Positions 9,156 through 18,568 of a stretch of 64,000 nt of DNA are shown piece after piece. Source of the stretch: Crocosphaera sp. UHCC 0190 (GTDB lineage Bacteria > Cyanobacteriota > Cyanobacteriia > Cyanobacteriales > Microcystaceae); the NCBI RefSeq assembly GCF_034932065.1, contig NZ_JAYGHP010000001.1, positions 186,001 through 250,000 on the forward strand, given 5' to 3'. The position numbers and the translations under genes are program-made. The notes under the pieces are model-generated. The model had not been told where the DNA came from. It did not search any database and saw only the letters and a program-made list of their open reading frames with translations. Each line of letters opens with the position of its first letter. Within the stretch, counting starts at the first letter, position 1.

Positions 9156-9385
9156 AGTTGTTCAATTATTTCCGATTTGCTGAGTAGTTTGGCCTCTAAA
9201 TTCTCTTGAGGATTAGGGCGTAAAGATTGATAAACTAAGGCACCTCCGAATCCAATCATCAGCCCTCCCAAAACAATTGAAAAGTAACCGGATATGACTA
9301 AAATAGAAATACTACAAGAGGGAATAAGTTGAGTAATACTTTTGGTAAAAAGAGCAGAAATAAGAGGATTAGATATATTCTTCAT
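9152..9385 (-). CDS. Small membrane protein of unknown function
   Basis: 77 residues with a hydrophobic stretch from about residue 27 to 53 that includes SGYFSIVLGGLMIGFGGALVY, then a polar tail ending KSEIIEQL. I recognise no family. The stop overlaps the tail of the convergent exporter gene by four bases. The start ATG at 9385 is plausible but has no strong ribosome site. It may be a genuine cyanobacterial small membrane protein; relation to the exporter pair is only positional. Confidence 0.55.
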   Translation of the reverse strand: MKNISNPLISALFTKSITQLIPSCSISILVISGYFSIVLGGLMIGFGGALVYQSLRPNPQENLEAKLLSKSEIIEQL

Positions 9386-9529
9386 AGGTGAATAAGGAAT
9401 AGGGGAGACTATTAATAATAGAAACTACATCAGATATTATCTAGAATAAATTAGGATTCATCTAATTGGGTGTAAGGGAAATCACAAGATAACAGCGATC
9501 ATCGACAGACTTCAGAGATGGGGAATTTT

Positions 9530-9775
9530 TTAGGTAATTGCTTGGATAATCAATTCTCTGGTTTGATGAATTTGGCCTTTGGGTTGTGTCCAAACAATCA
9601 TCCAGCGATCGCCAGATCCGAGCATTTCGAGATCATTATCGATTCCAGGTTTACCAAGGACTTTAATTATTAGCCTGGCCAGGATACATTGACTAGAGAC
9701 TTCATCAATAACAACAGTGGTGATCACCCTATCAGTATCATTGATCGCTTCATGGACAATAGATTCAATTTTCAT
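9530..9775 (-). CDS. Hypothetical protein, 81 residues
   Basis: A soluble, mixed alpha/beta-looking protein with the stretch RVITTVVIDEVSSQ and a C-terminal KGQIHQTRELIIQAIT. No family recognised. The coding pattern (HIP1-like site and third-position AT) matches the surrounding genes, and no longer frame exists on the opposite strand. It is followed on the same strand, upstream in transcription, by another small unknown gene 49 bases away, so the two may be cotranscribed. Confidence 0.6.
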   Translation of the reverse strand: MKIESIVHEAINDTDRVITTVVIDEVSSQCILARLIIKVLGKPGIDNDLEMLGSGDRWMIVWTQPKGQIHQTRELIIQAIT

Positions 9776-9824
9776 AATTTGCCAATTTAGGATAATTTGT
9801 TCAAGAGTTGGTCAAGGAATCCCT

Positions 9825-10115
9825 CTAAAGTTGCGATCGCAAGGTAAATTCATAATCTCCCCCAGGTTCCAATTGATAGTCAGAGAGTTCTAAAAATCGT
9901 CCTAAAGGTTCATAAATTAACGCTCGGCCCAAGGAAGGTTGTACCAATAACCGTCCGTGGCGAAAATGCCACTGAAACCGCCATTGATAGTTAGCGGCCG
10001 TCACTTCTCCTTCAATTTGGCCCCGTTGCCAAGACTGTTGGATAATGCGGACATAAGCGGTGGTTTCTGGTCGATGCTGAGAACTCACAATGGCTTTAAT
10101 CCTTGATACCTTCAA
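9825..10115 (-). CDS. Conserved hypothetical protein, 96 residues
   Basis: Small soluble protein rich in Arg, Trp and aromatic residues (YQWRFQWHFRHGRLLVQPSLGR), ending ELEPGGDYEF-like strand segments. Its length and mixed strand pattern suggest a small beta-rich domain. I recognise no named family and can only say it is probably real: the frame is clean, begins with ATG at 10115 and lies divergent from the GTPase gene with 79 bases between, enough for two promoters. Confidence 0.65.
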   Translation of the reverse strand: MKVSRIKAIVSSQHRPETTAYVRIIQQSWQRGQIEGEVTAANYQWRFQWHFRHGRLLVQPSLGRALIYEPLGRFLELSDYQLEPGGDYEFTLRSQL

Positions 10116-10194
10116 GCTTTTAACATAGCAAATCCCTTTTATTTTGTCAGTTGATTAATAATAGAATCATAAACTTGTCAAAATCACGTTGAGA

Positions 10195-11637
10195 ATGTCT
10201 GAGCCAATTTTTGATGATCAAGGTAATTTTCAAGACTTGGATGAAACCCTTCTAAGCTTTGAAGCTATTCAGGAAGAATTAAACTATAAACAAGCACAAG
10301 ATACCCTGAGAAACTTGGTTAACCATCTAGATTTAACCGCTCAAGAACAGGTAGGACTAGAAAAACAATTAAATCGCCTGACAGAAATGTTAGGAAAATT
10401 AGAGCAGTCAGTGGTACAAATTGCCGCTTTTGGCATGGTAGGAAGGGGAAAATCTTCGGTTTTAAATGCCTTATTAGGCCAAACTATTTTTGAAACTGGA
10501 CCCCTTCATGGGGTGACTCAAACCATTGATACTGCTCACTGGAAATTACAACCGGATCATAGTATAAAAGGAGTGCAAAGCTTAGCATTATCAGGATGGG
10601 GAAATTCTCAAATTCAGTTAATTGATACCCCTGGCATTGATGAAGTGGATGGAGAAACAAGGGAAATTTTAGCCCGTCAAATGGCCAAACAAGTGGATTT
10701 AATTCTGTTTATTATTGCCGGGGATATGACTAAGGTAGAATTTGAGGCCTTATCTCAATTAAGAGAGGCAGGAAAACCCATTATTCTAGCTTTTAATAAA
10801 ATCGATCAATATCCAGAAGCTGATCGCTTAGCGATTTATCAGAAAATTCGAGATGATCGCCTCAAAGAATTACTTTCCCCTGAAGAAATTGTTATGGTTG
10901 CAGCCTCCCCATTGGTGACAGAAATTACTCAGGATAAATCAGGTAAATTGCAATCAAAACGTCGTAGAGGAACCCCAGATATTGAGCCGTTAAAACTTAA
11001 AATTCTCGAAATTTTACAGCGAGAAGGTAAATCTTTGGTCGCCTTAAATACGATGTTATATGCGGATGATGTGAATGAACAAATTGTGGCGCGAAAGTTA
11101 GAAATTCGGGAGGAAGCAGCTAATCAATTGATTCAAAAAGCAGTGATGACAAAAGCGATGGTGATCGCTCTTAATCCTGTGACGGTGATGGATTTATTAA
11201 CGGGAGCGATCATAGATGTGGCCATGATTTTAGCCTTATCCCGTCTTTATGGAATTGCCATGACGCAACAAGGTGCGATCGCTCTTTTACAAAAAATTGG
11301 AGTGAGTATGGGAGGCATTAGTGCCAGTGAATTTCTCACCTCTTTGGGCTTAAGTTCCCTCAAAGGAATGTTAGGGTTAGCTGCACCAGTTACGGGGGGA
11401 TTTAGCCTGTTTCCTTATATGTCTGTTGCTATTACTCAAGGGGGTGTGGCCGGTGTGTCTTGTTATGCCATGGGACAGGTGACAAAACGTTATTTAGCGA
11501 ATGGGGCTGCTTGGGGGCCAGATGGGCCGAAAGCGGCGGTTAAAAGCATTTTATTATCCTTAGATGAAACATCAATTTTAAACCGTATTAAATGGGAATT
11601 GGGAGCAAAATTAAGACGGGATAAATTGTTTCTTTGA
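10195..11637 (+). CDS. Era-like GTPase with C-terminal DUF697-type membrane domain
   Basis: About 480 residues. The G domain has G1 GMVGRGKSSVLNALLG (about 80-95), G3 DTPGIDE and G4 NKID, followed after residue about 300 by hydrophobic helices (VMDLLTGAIIDVAMILALSRLYGIAMT and later) that match the DUF697 region found after HSR1-related GTPases. It is therefore a membrane-associated GTPase of unknown cellular role; homologues are widespread in cyanobacteria and plastids. A TTG at 10189 is in frame, but ATG at 10195 (MSEPIFDDQG) is the better start. The gene is convergent with the CysR-like regulator gene, 19 bases apart. Confidence 0.85.
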   Translation: MSEPIFDDQGNFQDLDETLLSFEAIQEELNYKQAQDTLRNLVNHLDLTAQEQVGLEKQLNRLTEMLGKLEQSVVQIAAFGMVGRGKSSVLNALLGQTIFETGPLHGVTQTIDTAHWKLQPDHSIKGVQSLALSGWGNSQIQLIDTPGIDEVDGETREILARQMAKQVDLILFIIAGDMTKVEFEALSQLREAGKPIILAFNKIDQYPEADRLAIYQKIRDDRLKELLSPEEIVMVAASPLVTEITQDKSGKLQSKRRRGTPDIEPLKLKILEILQREGKSLVALNTMLYADDVNEQIVARKLEIREEAANQLIQKAVMTKAMVIALNPVTVMDLLTGAIIDVAMILALSRLYGIAMTQQGAIALLQKIGVSMGGISASEFLTSLGLSSLKGMLGLAAPVTGGFSLFPYMSVAITQGGVAGVSCYAMGQVTKRYLANGAAWGPDGPKAAVKSILLSLDETSILNRIKWELGAKLRRDKLFL

Positions 11638-11656
11638 AGTAAACTAAAAATGATTA

Positions 11657-12448
11657 TCAACGCAATGGCCACCAAGGGACTTTATCTCTTGTGGCACTAT
11701 AAACTTCTTTAAGTCCTTCAGGGTCAATTACCCAGACAAAATCCGCTGATATTTCTGTATTTTTAGCAGGGGCAAGTAATCCCGCTTTTTGCATTCCTTT
11801 TAAGACTTGTTCAACGGTTCTTTGATTGAGTTGACAAGCACGGGCAATAATATCAATGGGCAAATCAAATTGATAGATTCCCTTCCCATTGGGTTGGTTT
11901 CCTAATTCCCTTTCTTGATAGATTAAGGCTCTTAATAAAGATGCAACGGCTTGGGGGGGATAGGTACTACAATTAAGCAAATGATATTGAAATTTTTGTC
12001 TTAATTCAAATAGTAAATGATACCGTTGGCGAAATTCCTCACTCTCTTGATAAAGGGTTTGAAGCGTCTCTAGGGGAATTTTCACGATATGGGTTGTTTT
12101 GTAGGCTTCGACCAAACTGGGAAACCCCTGTGCTGCTAAACCAAAGCTGAAAGGAAGACTGCGGATGCCAAAACAACTCCCAGGATAGGTAATGGAAATA
12201 ATGCGGTCTAGGGGCGCACTTCGGGCAATGACTAATCCCTCTCCTAAGATGACATATAGCCCATCGATATATTGATTAGGACGAAAGGCGGTATAGATAG
12301 GCCGATTAGAAAAGAGCTTTTCTTCCTTAATCAGACTGGGAGACAGATATTGCCCTAGCCATGATTCTTCCATCCCCCTAAATAGAAAATTTTGCTCAAT
12401 TAAGCACTTTAAGAGATTTAAGTCAGGCTTTGGGGTGGATTTTGCCAT
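11657..12448 (-). CDS. cysR: Crp/Fnr family transcriptional regulator, CysR-like
   Basis: 263 residues. The N-terminal two thirds is a cyclic-nucleotide-binding-type beta barrel (YTAFRPNQYIDGLYVILGEGLVI), a long dimerisation helix follows, and the C-terminus is a winged helix-turn-helix with IIARACQLNQRTVEQVLKGM and KAGLL. It is divergent from sbpA and the sulfate permease genes, the position of the CysR regulator needed for sulfur-starvation induction in Synechococcus. The name rests on context plus family; the protein lacks obvious cAMP contacts, so the ligand is unknown. It likely controls the neighbouring operon from the 170-base gap. Confidence 0.78.
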   Translation of the reverse strand: MAKSTPKPDLNLLKCLIEQNFLFRGMEESWLGQYLSPSLIKEEKLFSNRPIYTAFRPNQYIDGLYVILGEGLVIARSAPLDRIISITYPGSCFGIRSLPFSFGLAAQGFPSLVEAYKTTHIVKIPLETLQTLYQESEEFRQRYHLLFELRQKFQYHLLNCSTYPPQAVASLLRALIYQERELGNQPNGKGIYQFDLPIDIIARACQLNQRTVEQVLKGMQKAGLLAPAKNTEISADFVWVIDPEGLKEVYSATRDKVPWWPLR

Positions 12449-12618
12449 GATTACTTGCGATCGCTTATTATTTCACTTCTATCATGCCACAGTTTACTTT
12501 AAACTCAGCTTGAGCTTAAAATGCATTTGAAATGTATTGAAATTTTTTCTGATTTCGTGTAATATCTTTTTAAGGAACAAGTGAAACACATCTACAACCA
12601 AAATAGGAGTTGTAAGCA
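12449..12618. promoter_or_regulatory. Divergent control region between the CysR-like gene and sbpA
   Basis: 170 bases separate the two start codons and must contain both promoters and the expected Crp-type operators. Visible elements are a HIP1 octamer at 12457-12464 next to the regulator start, a CTCAGCTTGAG palindrome at about 12506-12516, an AT-rich stretch near 12540-12570, and the sbpA ribosome site AGGAG before ATG 12619. I could not fix the operator by eye. Confidence 0.55.
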
Positions 12619-13656
12619 ATGATAAGACCTTCGCACTGTATCGGTTTTATGGGATTGGGAATCATAGTTAGTGGTGCGATCGCTGGTTGTTCAGTCCCTA
12701 GTCCAACAACTCAGGGAGATCAACCCATTAAAATCACCCTTGTTTCTTATGCCGTTACCCAGAGTGCCTATGAACAGATAATTCCCAAATTTACGGAGAA
12801 ATGGCAGCAAAAAACGGGTAAAACCGTCATATTTGAGCAAAGTTATGGGGGGTCAGGTTCTCAGACTCGCGCCGTGATTGATGGCTTAGAAGCGGACGTT
12901 GTTGCCTTGGCCTTAGCCTTAGATACGAAAAAAATTGAAAAAGCAGGGTTAATCGATCCAGGATGGGAAACCGAACTTCCTAATGATGCAATTGTTCATA
13001 AATCTGTGGTTGCCCTTGTGCCTCGTAATGATCAGATTAAAATTAGCGGTTGGTCTGATTTAGCTAAAGATAAGATTCAGGTAATAACAGCCAATCCCAA
13101 AACATCTGGGGGTGCGAGATGGAATTTCTTAGCATTATGGGGATCGGTGACACAAGGGGGTGGAAACCAGGAAAAAGCTCAGAAATTTGTGGAAAACGTC
13201 TTTAAAAATGTTCCGGTACTGCCGAAAGATGCTCGTGAGGCCAGCGATGTTTTTTATAAACAAGGTCAGGGAAATGTGCTGATAAATTATGAGAATGAGG
13301 TGATTTTAGCTAAACAAAAAGGTAACAACAGCAAATTTATTGTGCCAACAGACTACAACATTTCTATTGATAATCCTGTAGCTGTGGTAGATAAAAATGT
13401 TGACAAACATGGTAATCGAGAAGTGGCTGAAGCATTTGTACAATTTCTCTTTACTCCTGAAGCTCAAAGGGAATTTGCAAAAGTGGGGTTTCGTCCTATC
13501 GATCCAACCGTTACCAAAGAATTTTCCCAACAATATCCGGCTATTAAAAATCTTTTTACTGTTAAAGATTTAGGAGGATGGACGAAACTTCAATATGAAT
13601 TTTTTGAAGATGGGGCAGTCTTTGACAAAATGTTGTCAAAAATCAATAAAAAGTAA
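12619..13656 (+). CDS. sbpA: Periplasmic sulfate-binding lipoprotein
   Basis: 345 residues. A signal peptide ends in a lipobox with C24 (IAGC), so the protein is a lipid-anchored periplasmic binding protein. The body matches sulfate-binding proteins: ISLVSYAVTQ-like start (TLVSYAVTQSAYEQI), EQSYGGSGSQTRAVIDGLEADVVALAL, TANPKTSGGARWNFLALWG, and the C-terminal FRPIDPTV. It captures sulfate (and thiosulfate) for the CysTWA transporter encoded downstream. AGGAG precedes the ATG. It opens the operon under the probable control of the divergent CysR-like protein. Confidence 0.95.
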   Translation: MIRPSHCIGFMGLGIIVSGAIAGCSVPSPTTQGDQPIKITLVSYAVTQSAYEQIIPKFTEKWQQKTGKTVIFEQSYGGSGSQTRAVIDGLEADVVALALALDTKKIEKAGLIDPGWETELPNDAIVHKSVVALVPRNDQIKISGWSDLAKDKIQVITANPKTSGGARWNFLALWGSVTQGGGNQEKAQKFVENVFKNVPVLPKDAREASDVFYKQGQGNVLINYENEVILAKQKGNNSKFIVPTDYNISIDNPVAVVDKNVDKHGNREVAEAFVQFLFTPEAQREFAKVGFRPIDPTVTKEFSQQYPAIKNLFTVKDLGGWTKLQYEFFEDGAVFDKMLSKINKK

Positions 13657-13714
13657 GATGTTCCTGTCTTACAATCTCATTGTTTAGACTCTTTAATTGT
13701 GGAGAAATGAAATT

Positions 13715-13999
13715 ATGTCTTCTGAAATTGTGGAACAAAAAAGACAAATTGAACGGCGCATCAAGATTCAAATACCTCCAGAATATCACCAAGACCCAAT
13801 TATCTCTCAGTTAGCCACATTTTATCATCTCAAAATTAGTATTGTGGGAGCAATGTTAGGTCAAGATAGCAACGGAAGTGGCTGGTTTGATCTGGAACTT
13901 CAAGGGGAATATCAACAAATCGAAAATGCCCTACTTTCTCTTAGAGAAAACAACATCATCATCTGGGATGATTCTAACGAAGAATATGATGGCTGGTAA
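13715..13999 (+). CDS. NIL domain-containing protein in the sulfate operon
   Basis: 94 residues from the ATG at 13715, which has GGAG ten bases upstream; a TTG at 13697 would add six residues. The chain (RIKIQIPPEYHQDPIISQLATFYHLKISIVGA, here seen in pieces of less than 20) shows the NIL fold: a ferredoxin-like domain known from the C-terminus of methionine importer ATPase MetN and from stand-alone proteins, where it binds an amino acid or other effector. Lying between sbpA and cysT, it probably modulates the permease or senses a sulfur metabolite. That role is inference. The gene is six bases from cysT. Confidence 0.85.
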   Translation: MSSEIVEQKRQIERRIKIQIPPEYHQDPIISQLATFYHLKISIVGAMLGQDSNGSGWFDLELQGEYQQIENALLSLRENNIIIWDDSNEEYDGW

Positions 14000-14005
14000 T
14001 TTTTT

Positions 14006-14881
14006 ATGATTTATCATCAGCAATCAAAAATGACAATTCAACCTGAAACAGTTCCTTTGAAACGAAGATTATCTTTTCCCTCTAAAATTTCCCTGCCTTG
14101 GATTGTTACCCTTAGCTATCTGTTGATTCTCCTGGTAATTCCTACCATTGCTCTGATTAGTAAATCCTTAACCTTAGGACTTTCAGAATTTTGGAGAATT
14201 GCCACCGATCCTGTTGCTTTATCTGCCTATAATGTAACTTTTTTGACTGCTTTATTCGCTGGTTTAATTAATGGAGTGATGGGAACTTTAGTGGCTTGGG
14301 TATTAGTTCGCTATCAATTTACTGGCAAAAAATTGATTGATGCTTGTATTGATTTACCCTTCGCTTTACCCACTTCTGTCGCAGGTTTAGTGTTAGCAAC
14401 AGTGTATAGTCAGGAGGGATGGATTGGTCAATTTTTTGCCCCATTTGGTATTAAAATTGCTTTTACTAGGTTAGGGGTTTTTGTTGCCATGTTGTTTATT
14501 TCTTTACCCTTTATCGTAAGAACTTTACAGCCTGTTTTACAAGAAATAGAACCAGAATTAGAAGAAGCAGCTTGGAGTTTAGGGGCTAATCCCTGGCAGA
14601 CTTTTTGGCGAGTTCTTTTGCCCCCTTTAATTCCCCCGATTTTAACAGGTGTTTCCCTAGGATTTGCCCGCGCTATTGGAGAATATGGCTCGGTGGTAAT
14701 TGTTGCTTCTAATATTCCTTTTAATGATTTAATTGCCCCTGTTTTAATCTTTCAACGATTGGAACAATATGACTATGAAGGAGCAACGGTTATCGGCACA
14801 GTTCTGATGTTAGTTTCTTTGTTAATGTTGTTGGTCATTAATTGGCTGCAACAGTGGGGACAACGTTATCAAGTAAGATGA
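14006..14881 (+). CDS. cysT: Sulfate ABC transporter permease CysT
   Basis: 291 residues with six membrane helices. The cytoplasmic loop [21 protein letters not shown] is the EAA motif that contacts the ATPase, and the family feature [15 protein letters not shown] precedes it. With CysW it forms the channel for sulfate uptake across the inner membrane. The ATG at 14006 is six bases after the NIL gene; ATG at 14030 (MTIQPETV) is an alternative start. It is the third gene of a five-gene operon with sbpA. Confidence 0.95.
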   Translation: MIYHQQSKMTIQPETVPLKRRLSFPSKISLPWIVTLSYLLILLVIPTIALISKSLTLGLSEFWRIATDPVALSAYNVTFLTALFAGLINGVMGTLVAWVLVRYQFTGKKLIDACIDLPFALPTSVAGLVLATVYSQEGWIGQFFAPFGIKIAFTRLGVFVAMLFISLPFIVRTLQPVLQEIEPELEEAAWSLGANPWQTFWRVLLPPLIPPILTGVSLGFARAIGEYGSVVIVASNIPFNDLIAPVLIFQRLEQYDYEGATVIGTVLMLVSLLMLLVINWLQQWGQRYQVR

Positions 14882-14893
14882 GGCTTAAAGATC

Positions 14894-15718
14894 ATGGAAG
14901 AAACTAAAACATCAGTGAGTAAATATGTTCCTTTTGTCTTGATTTTTGTGGCAATTACTTATCTTTTATTAGTCTTATTTATTCCGGCACTAGCTGTTTT
15001 TTATGAAGCATTACATAAAGGATTGGTCCCTTTTTTGGGGGCAATTCAAAAGACAGATTTTCTAGCATCAGTGCAATTAACTGTCATTATCGCCCTGATT
15101 GTCGTTCCCCTGAATACTGTTTTTGGACTCTGTGCGGCTTGGGTGTTGGCCCGTAAACGTTTTCCAGGACGTACCTTTTTAATTAGTATTATTGACCTAC
15201 CTTTCTCCATTTCTCCTGTGGTTGCGGGTTTAATGTTGGTGTTAGTCTATGGTCGTAATGGTTGGTTTGGCCCATTTTTAGAGCAAATAGGGGCAAGAGT
15301 TATTTTTGCTTTACCTGGTATGGTTTTAGCTACTATTTTTGTCACCTTACCCTTTGTCGCTCGTGAAGTCATTCCCGTTTTAGAAGAAATGGGATCTGAT
15401 CAAGAAGAAGCTGCCAGAACCCTTGGGGCTACAGATTGGCAAATTTTCTGGCGTGTCACTCTCCCTAGTATTCGTTGGGGTTTACTCTATGGGGTATTAC
15501 TGACCAATGGACGAGCAATGGGGGAATTTGGGGCGGTTGCAGTGGTATCAGGGAGTATTTTAGGAAAAACAGCTACATTGCCTATTTTTGTGGAATTGGC
15601 TTACAAAAATTATCAAACAGAAGCTGCCTTTGGTGCGGCGGTGATTCTTGCCCTTCTCGCCCTTGTCACCCTCATTTTCAAAGAAATTCTCTCACATCGC
15701 ACAGGGGTGAGGGAGTGA
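14894..15718 (+). CDS. cysW: Sulfate ABC transporter permease CysW
   Basis: 274 residues, six helices, partner of CysT. The EAA loop reads EEAARTLGATDWQIFWRVTLPS, and IIDLPFSISPVVAGLML plus GEFGAVAVVSGSILGKT match CysW. The start ATG is 13 bases after cysT. The stop TGA at 15716-15718 lies inside an octamer repeat (GTGAGGGA then GTGAGG at 15707-15720), so the last residues VRE are repeat-encoded. 71 bases follow before cysA. Confidence 0.95.
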   Translation: MEETKTSVSKYVPFVLIFVAITYLLLVLFIPALAVFYEALHKGLVPFLGAIQKTDFLASVQLTVIIALIVVPLNTVFGLCAAWVLARKRFPGRTFLISIIDLPFSISPVVAGLMLVLVYGRNGWFGPFLEQIGARVIFALPGMVLATIFVTLPFVAREVIPVLEEMGSDQEEAARTLGATDWQIFWRVTLPSIRWGLLYGVLLTNGRAMGEFGAVAVVSGSILGKTATLPIFVELAYKNYQTEAAFGAAVILALLALVTLIFKEILSHRTGVRE

Positions 15719-15789
15719 GGAAAAAATTTGTTGATCACCCCATTACTAACACGAAGACATTTATCAATCTTAGTTCAAGGAATTAAATC

Positions 15790-16797
15790 ATGAGTATTAT
15801 TGTTAGTCAAGTCTCCAAAAAATTCGGTCAATTTCAAGCCCTGGATAACATTAATTTGGAGATTAAACCAGGTAAATTAGTGGCTTTATTAGGCCCTTCC
15901 GGTTCAGGCAAATCTACCCTTTTAAGAGCGATTGCCGGACTGGAACCCCCAGATACAGGATCAATTATTATTAATGGGAAAAATACCACTCATTTAGATA
16001 TTCGTAAGCGCAATATTGGCTTTGTTTTTCAACATTATGCTCTGTTTAAACATTTAACAGTGCGTCAAAATATTTCCTTTGGTTTAGAATTACGAGGTCG
16101 TGTTAAAAAAGGGATTAAAGCTAAGGTCAATGAACTGTTAGAATTAATTCAATTAGAGGGACTCGGTGATCGCTATCCTGCCCAATTATCAGGGGGACAA
16201 AGACAAAGGGTAGCCTTAGCCAGAGCATTAGCTGTAGAACCCGAAGTTTTGTTATTAGATGAACCTTTCGGGGCATTAGATACTAAAGTCAGAAAAGAAT
16301 TGCGGGCCTGGTTGCGCCGTCTTCATGATAATGTTCATGTTACCAGTGTTTTCGTCACCCATGACCAAGAAGAAGCCATGGCAGTTGCTGATGAAATTGT
16401 CGTCATGAACCAAGGACGTATTGAACAGGTGGCAACTCCTGAAGAACTTTATGAACATCCTGCGACCCCATTTGTGATCAACTTTATTGGGGATGTTAAT
16501 GTGTTACCCGCAACCAGCAATTTACTCACAAATCCCGTTCCCCGTAACAATATTTCCGAGATATTTGTACGTCCCCATGAACTTAGTATTTCCCATCAAG
16601 AAAACGGTGAGGGAAGTTGGGGAATTGTTAAAAGAATTATTCATTTAGGATGGGAAATTCAAGCAGAAATTACCCTAGAAGATGGTCATGAAATTGTGGC
16701 CCATCTTAGTCGAGAAAAATTTGATCAGTTGAATCTTAAAACCCAGGAAAAAGTTTTCGTTAAGCCTAGTAAAATGCGTTTTTTTCAGATGCACTAA
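15790..16797 (+). CDS. cysA: Sulfate ABC transporter ATP-binding protein
   Basis: 335 residues. Walker A is GPSGSGKST (about 35-43), the Q-loop FVFQHYALF, the ABC signature [15 protein letters not shown], and Walker [13 protein letters not shown]; a C-terminal TOBE-like regulatory domain follows from about residue 240. It powers sulfate import by CysTW. It is the last gene of the operon and is followed by a palindromic element before the convergent pyruvate kinase gene. Confidence 0.95.
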   Translation: MSIIVSQVSKKFGQFQALDNINLEIKPGKLVALLGPSGSGKSTLLRAIAGLEPPDTGSIIINGKNTTHLDIRKRNIGFVFQHYALFKHLTVRQNISFGLELRGRVKKGIKAKVNELLELIQLEGLGDRYPAQLSGGQRQRVALARALAVEPEVLLLDEPFGALDTKVRKELRAWLRRLHDNVHVTSVFVTHDQEEAMAVADEIVVMNQGRIEQVATPEELYEHPATPFVINFIGDVNVLPATSNLLTNPVPRNNISEIFVRPHELSISHQENGEGSWGIVKRIIHLGWEIQAEITLEDGHEIVAHLSREKFDQLNLKTQEKVFVKPSKMRFFQMH

Positions 16798-16802
16798 TGT
16801 TA

Positions 16803-16898
16803 TAGTAAATCCGGTTATTAAAGTAGAGACGTTGCCTGCAACGTCTCTACGGAGTTTTGTCGGTTTTAATAACTCTACTTTTTAAGGCAGATTTGGTA
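16803..16898. repeat. MITE-like palindromic element after cysA
   Basis: An internal perfect palindrome at 16823-16850 has 13-base arms, GTAGAGACGTTGC and its complement, around CT. Outside it, the ends 16807-16828 and 16873-16894 form an imperfect inverted repeat (AAATC... and ...GATTT, 16 of 22 matching) that extends to TA at both sides. The GTAGAGACGTTGC palindrome is a familiar dispersed cyanobacterial repeat. The whole looks like a small non-coding mobile element of about 95 bases lying between convergent genes, where it could also form a transcript end. Confidence 0.55.
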
Positions 16899-16941
16899 TT
16901 AGGGAATGGGAAAAGAAAAATGTCCTAACTTTACAGCAGTG

Positions 16942-16963
16942 GGGGCAATTCATGAATTGCCCC
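16942..16963. repeat. Perfect 22-base palindrome (GGGGCAATTCAT...)
   Basis: A perfect 11+11 palindrome made of GGGGCAATTCA and its complement, flanked by CCCCTACA on the right. A degenerate copy with the same centre lies at 21090-21117. It sits between the convergent cysA and pyk genes and is part of the dispersed palindrome family of this chromosome. Confidence 0.7.
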
Positions 16964-16983
16964 TACATAAATTAATTGGTATA

Positions 16984-18408
16984 CTATTCCCCAATGGTAT
17001 GAATTTTCAAAAAGTTGGTTCCTTTGGCTTTTTTAGTAGGAATACCGGCCATGATTAAAATTTTATCCCCTGGTAAAACTAAATCTTTCTGAATTAAACA
17101 ATTTTCTGCTTGGTTAACTAATTCTTCAAAGGAATCAACTTGATCATTAATTAGCATCGGAATTACGCCCCAAATTAAATTTAAACGATGATAAACTTTT
17201 ACATGAGGAGTAATAGCAATAACGGGAACGGATGGCCTTTCTTTTGAGGCAATTAATGCCGTATATCCTGATGTGGTAAAGGTGACTATATAGCGTAAAT
17301 CTAAGGTTTTGTCAATAACATTTAAGGCTTCACTTAAAGCGCGAGTTTCATCTTTATCCGATGGGGGAAGATTGGGAAAATGTAGATCTTTTTCCACTTC
17401 TTTGGCAATTTTTGCTAACATTTCTACGGCTTTAATTGGATAATCTCCTACCGCAGATTCACCTGATAACATGACAGCATCTGTCCCATCAATAATCGCA
17501 TTTGCAACATCACTTGCTTCTGCACGAGTCGGACGAGGATTATTAATCATACTATCAAGCATTTGTGTCGCAGTAATCACAGGTTTACCCCGAAAATTAC
17601 ACAATTTAATCATTCTTTTTTGCAAAATAGGCACTTTTTCGGGACTCATTTCTACACCTAAATCCCCTCGTGCTACCATTAATCCATCACATTCCTCGAC
17701 AATTTCTGCTAGGTTTTCAATGGCTTGAGGTTTTTCAATTTTAGCAATTACAGGCACATCAGAATGACCTTTTTCTAACAATAAATTTTTGAGGGTGCGA
17801 ATGTCTTCAGCTTTACGAACAAAACTCAAAGATACCCAATCAATACCTTGAGATAAGCCAAAGTCTAAATCTTTTTTATCCTTTTCTGTCATGGAAGGAA
17901 GATGCAAATCTAAACTAGGAAGATTGACACCTTTGCGACTTTTTAAGATACCTCCCTCAACAATTTTACAGATAACAGAATATCCTTTAATTTCTTCGAT
18001 TGTTAACTCTAATAAGCCATCATCTAAGAGAATTTGCGCCCCTAATTGTGCTTCTTCTGCTAAATAAGGATAATCAAGGGAAGCTGTGTTAAGTTGGTCA
18101 TGATATTCGGCAATGGGAACTAAAGTTAAAGAGTCTCCGTCTTTAAGAAATATTTGACCATCGGGTAACTGCCCAATGCGAATTTTCGGCCCTTGTAAAT
18201 CTTGTAATAATGTAATAGGAGTTTCTAATTCTTGGGAAACAGACCGAATTAACTTGATGATGCGTTCATGATCATCATAACTGCCATGGGAAAAGTTTAA
18301 ACGGGCCACATTCATACCTGCGTTTACCATTTTCTTGAGAATTTCGGGGGAACTACTTGCAGGGCCAATGGTTGCAACAATTTTGGTACGGTGCATTAAG
18401 TGTTTCAT
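16984..18408 (-). CDS. pyk: Pyruvate kinase
   Basis: 474 residues, the standard bacterial length without the extra C-terminal phosphohistidine domain of longer cyanobacterial isoenzymes. Motifs: [22 protein letters not shown], the active-site [11 protein letters not shown]-type segment ([16 protein letters not shown]), [10 protein letters not shown] and [11 protein letters not shown]. It makes pyruvate and ATP from phosphoenolpyruvate. Two starts are possible, M1 at 18408 and M5 at 18396 ([12 protein letters not shown]); the second is closer to the usual length. It is convergent with cysA. Confidence 0.96.
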   Translation of the reverse strand: MKHLMHRTKIVATIGPASSSPEILKKMVNAGMNVARLNFSHGSYDDHERIIKLIRSVSQELETPITLLQDLQGPKIRIGQLPDGQIFLKDGDSLTLVPIAEYHDQLNTASLDYPYLAEEAQLGAQILLDDGLLELTIEEIKGYSVICKIVEGGILKSRKGVNLPSLDLHLPSMTEKDKKDLDFGLSQGIDWVSLSFVRKAEDIRTLKNLLLEKGHSDVPVIAKIEKPQAIENLAEIVEECDGLMVARGDLGVEMSPEKVPILQKRMIKLCNFRGKPVITATQMLDSMINNPRPTRAEASDVANAIIDGTDAVMLSGESAVGDYPIKAVEMLAKIAKEVEKDLHFPNLPPSDKDETRALSEALNVIDKTLDLRYIVTFTTSGYTALIASKERPSVPVIAITPHVKVYHRLNLIWGVIPMLINDQVDSFEELVNQAENCLIQKDLVLPGDKILIMAGIPTKKAKGTNFLKIHTIGE

Positions 18409-18568
18409 TAATTTATCTTATGAGAATTATGTAATTAGTCTATGTTTCAGAGGTTTATCTTAGTTTTCTTGCAGTATAGTCAGTTCAGGTTAAATTAAGA
18501 TAAAGCTGTTTTTAAAGTCCAGTGCTATTATATTATGATACCTAATTATTTGTTAATCTCCTAAAAGT

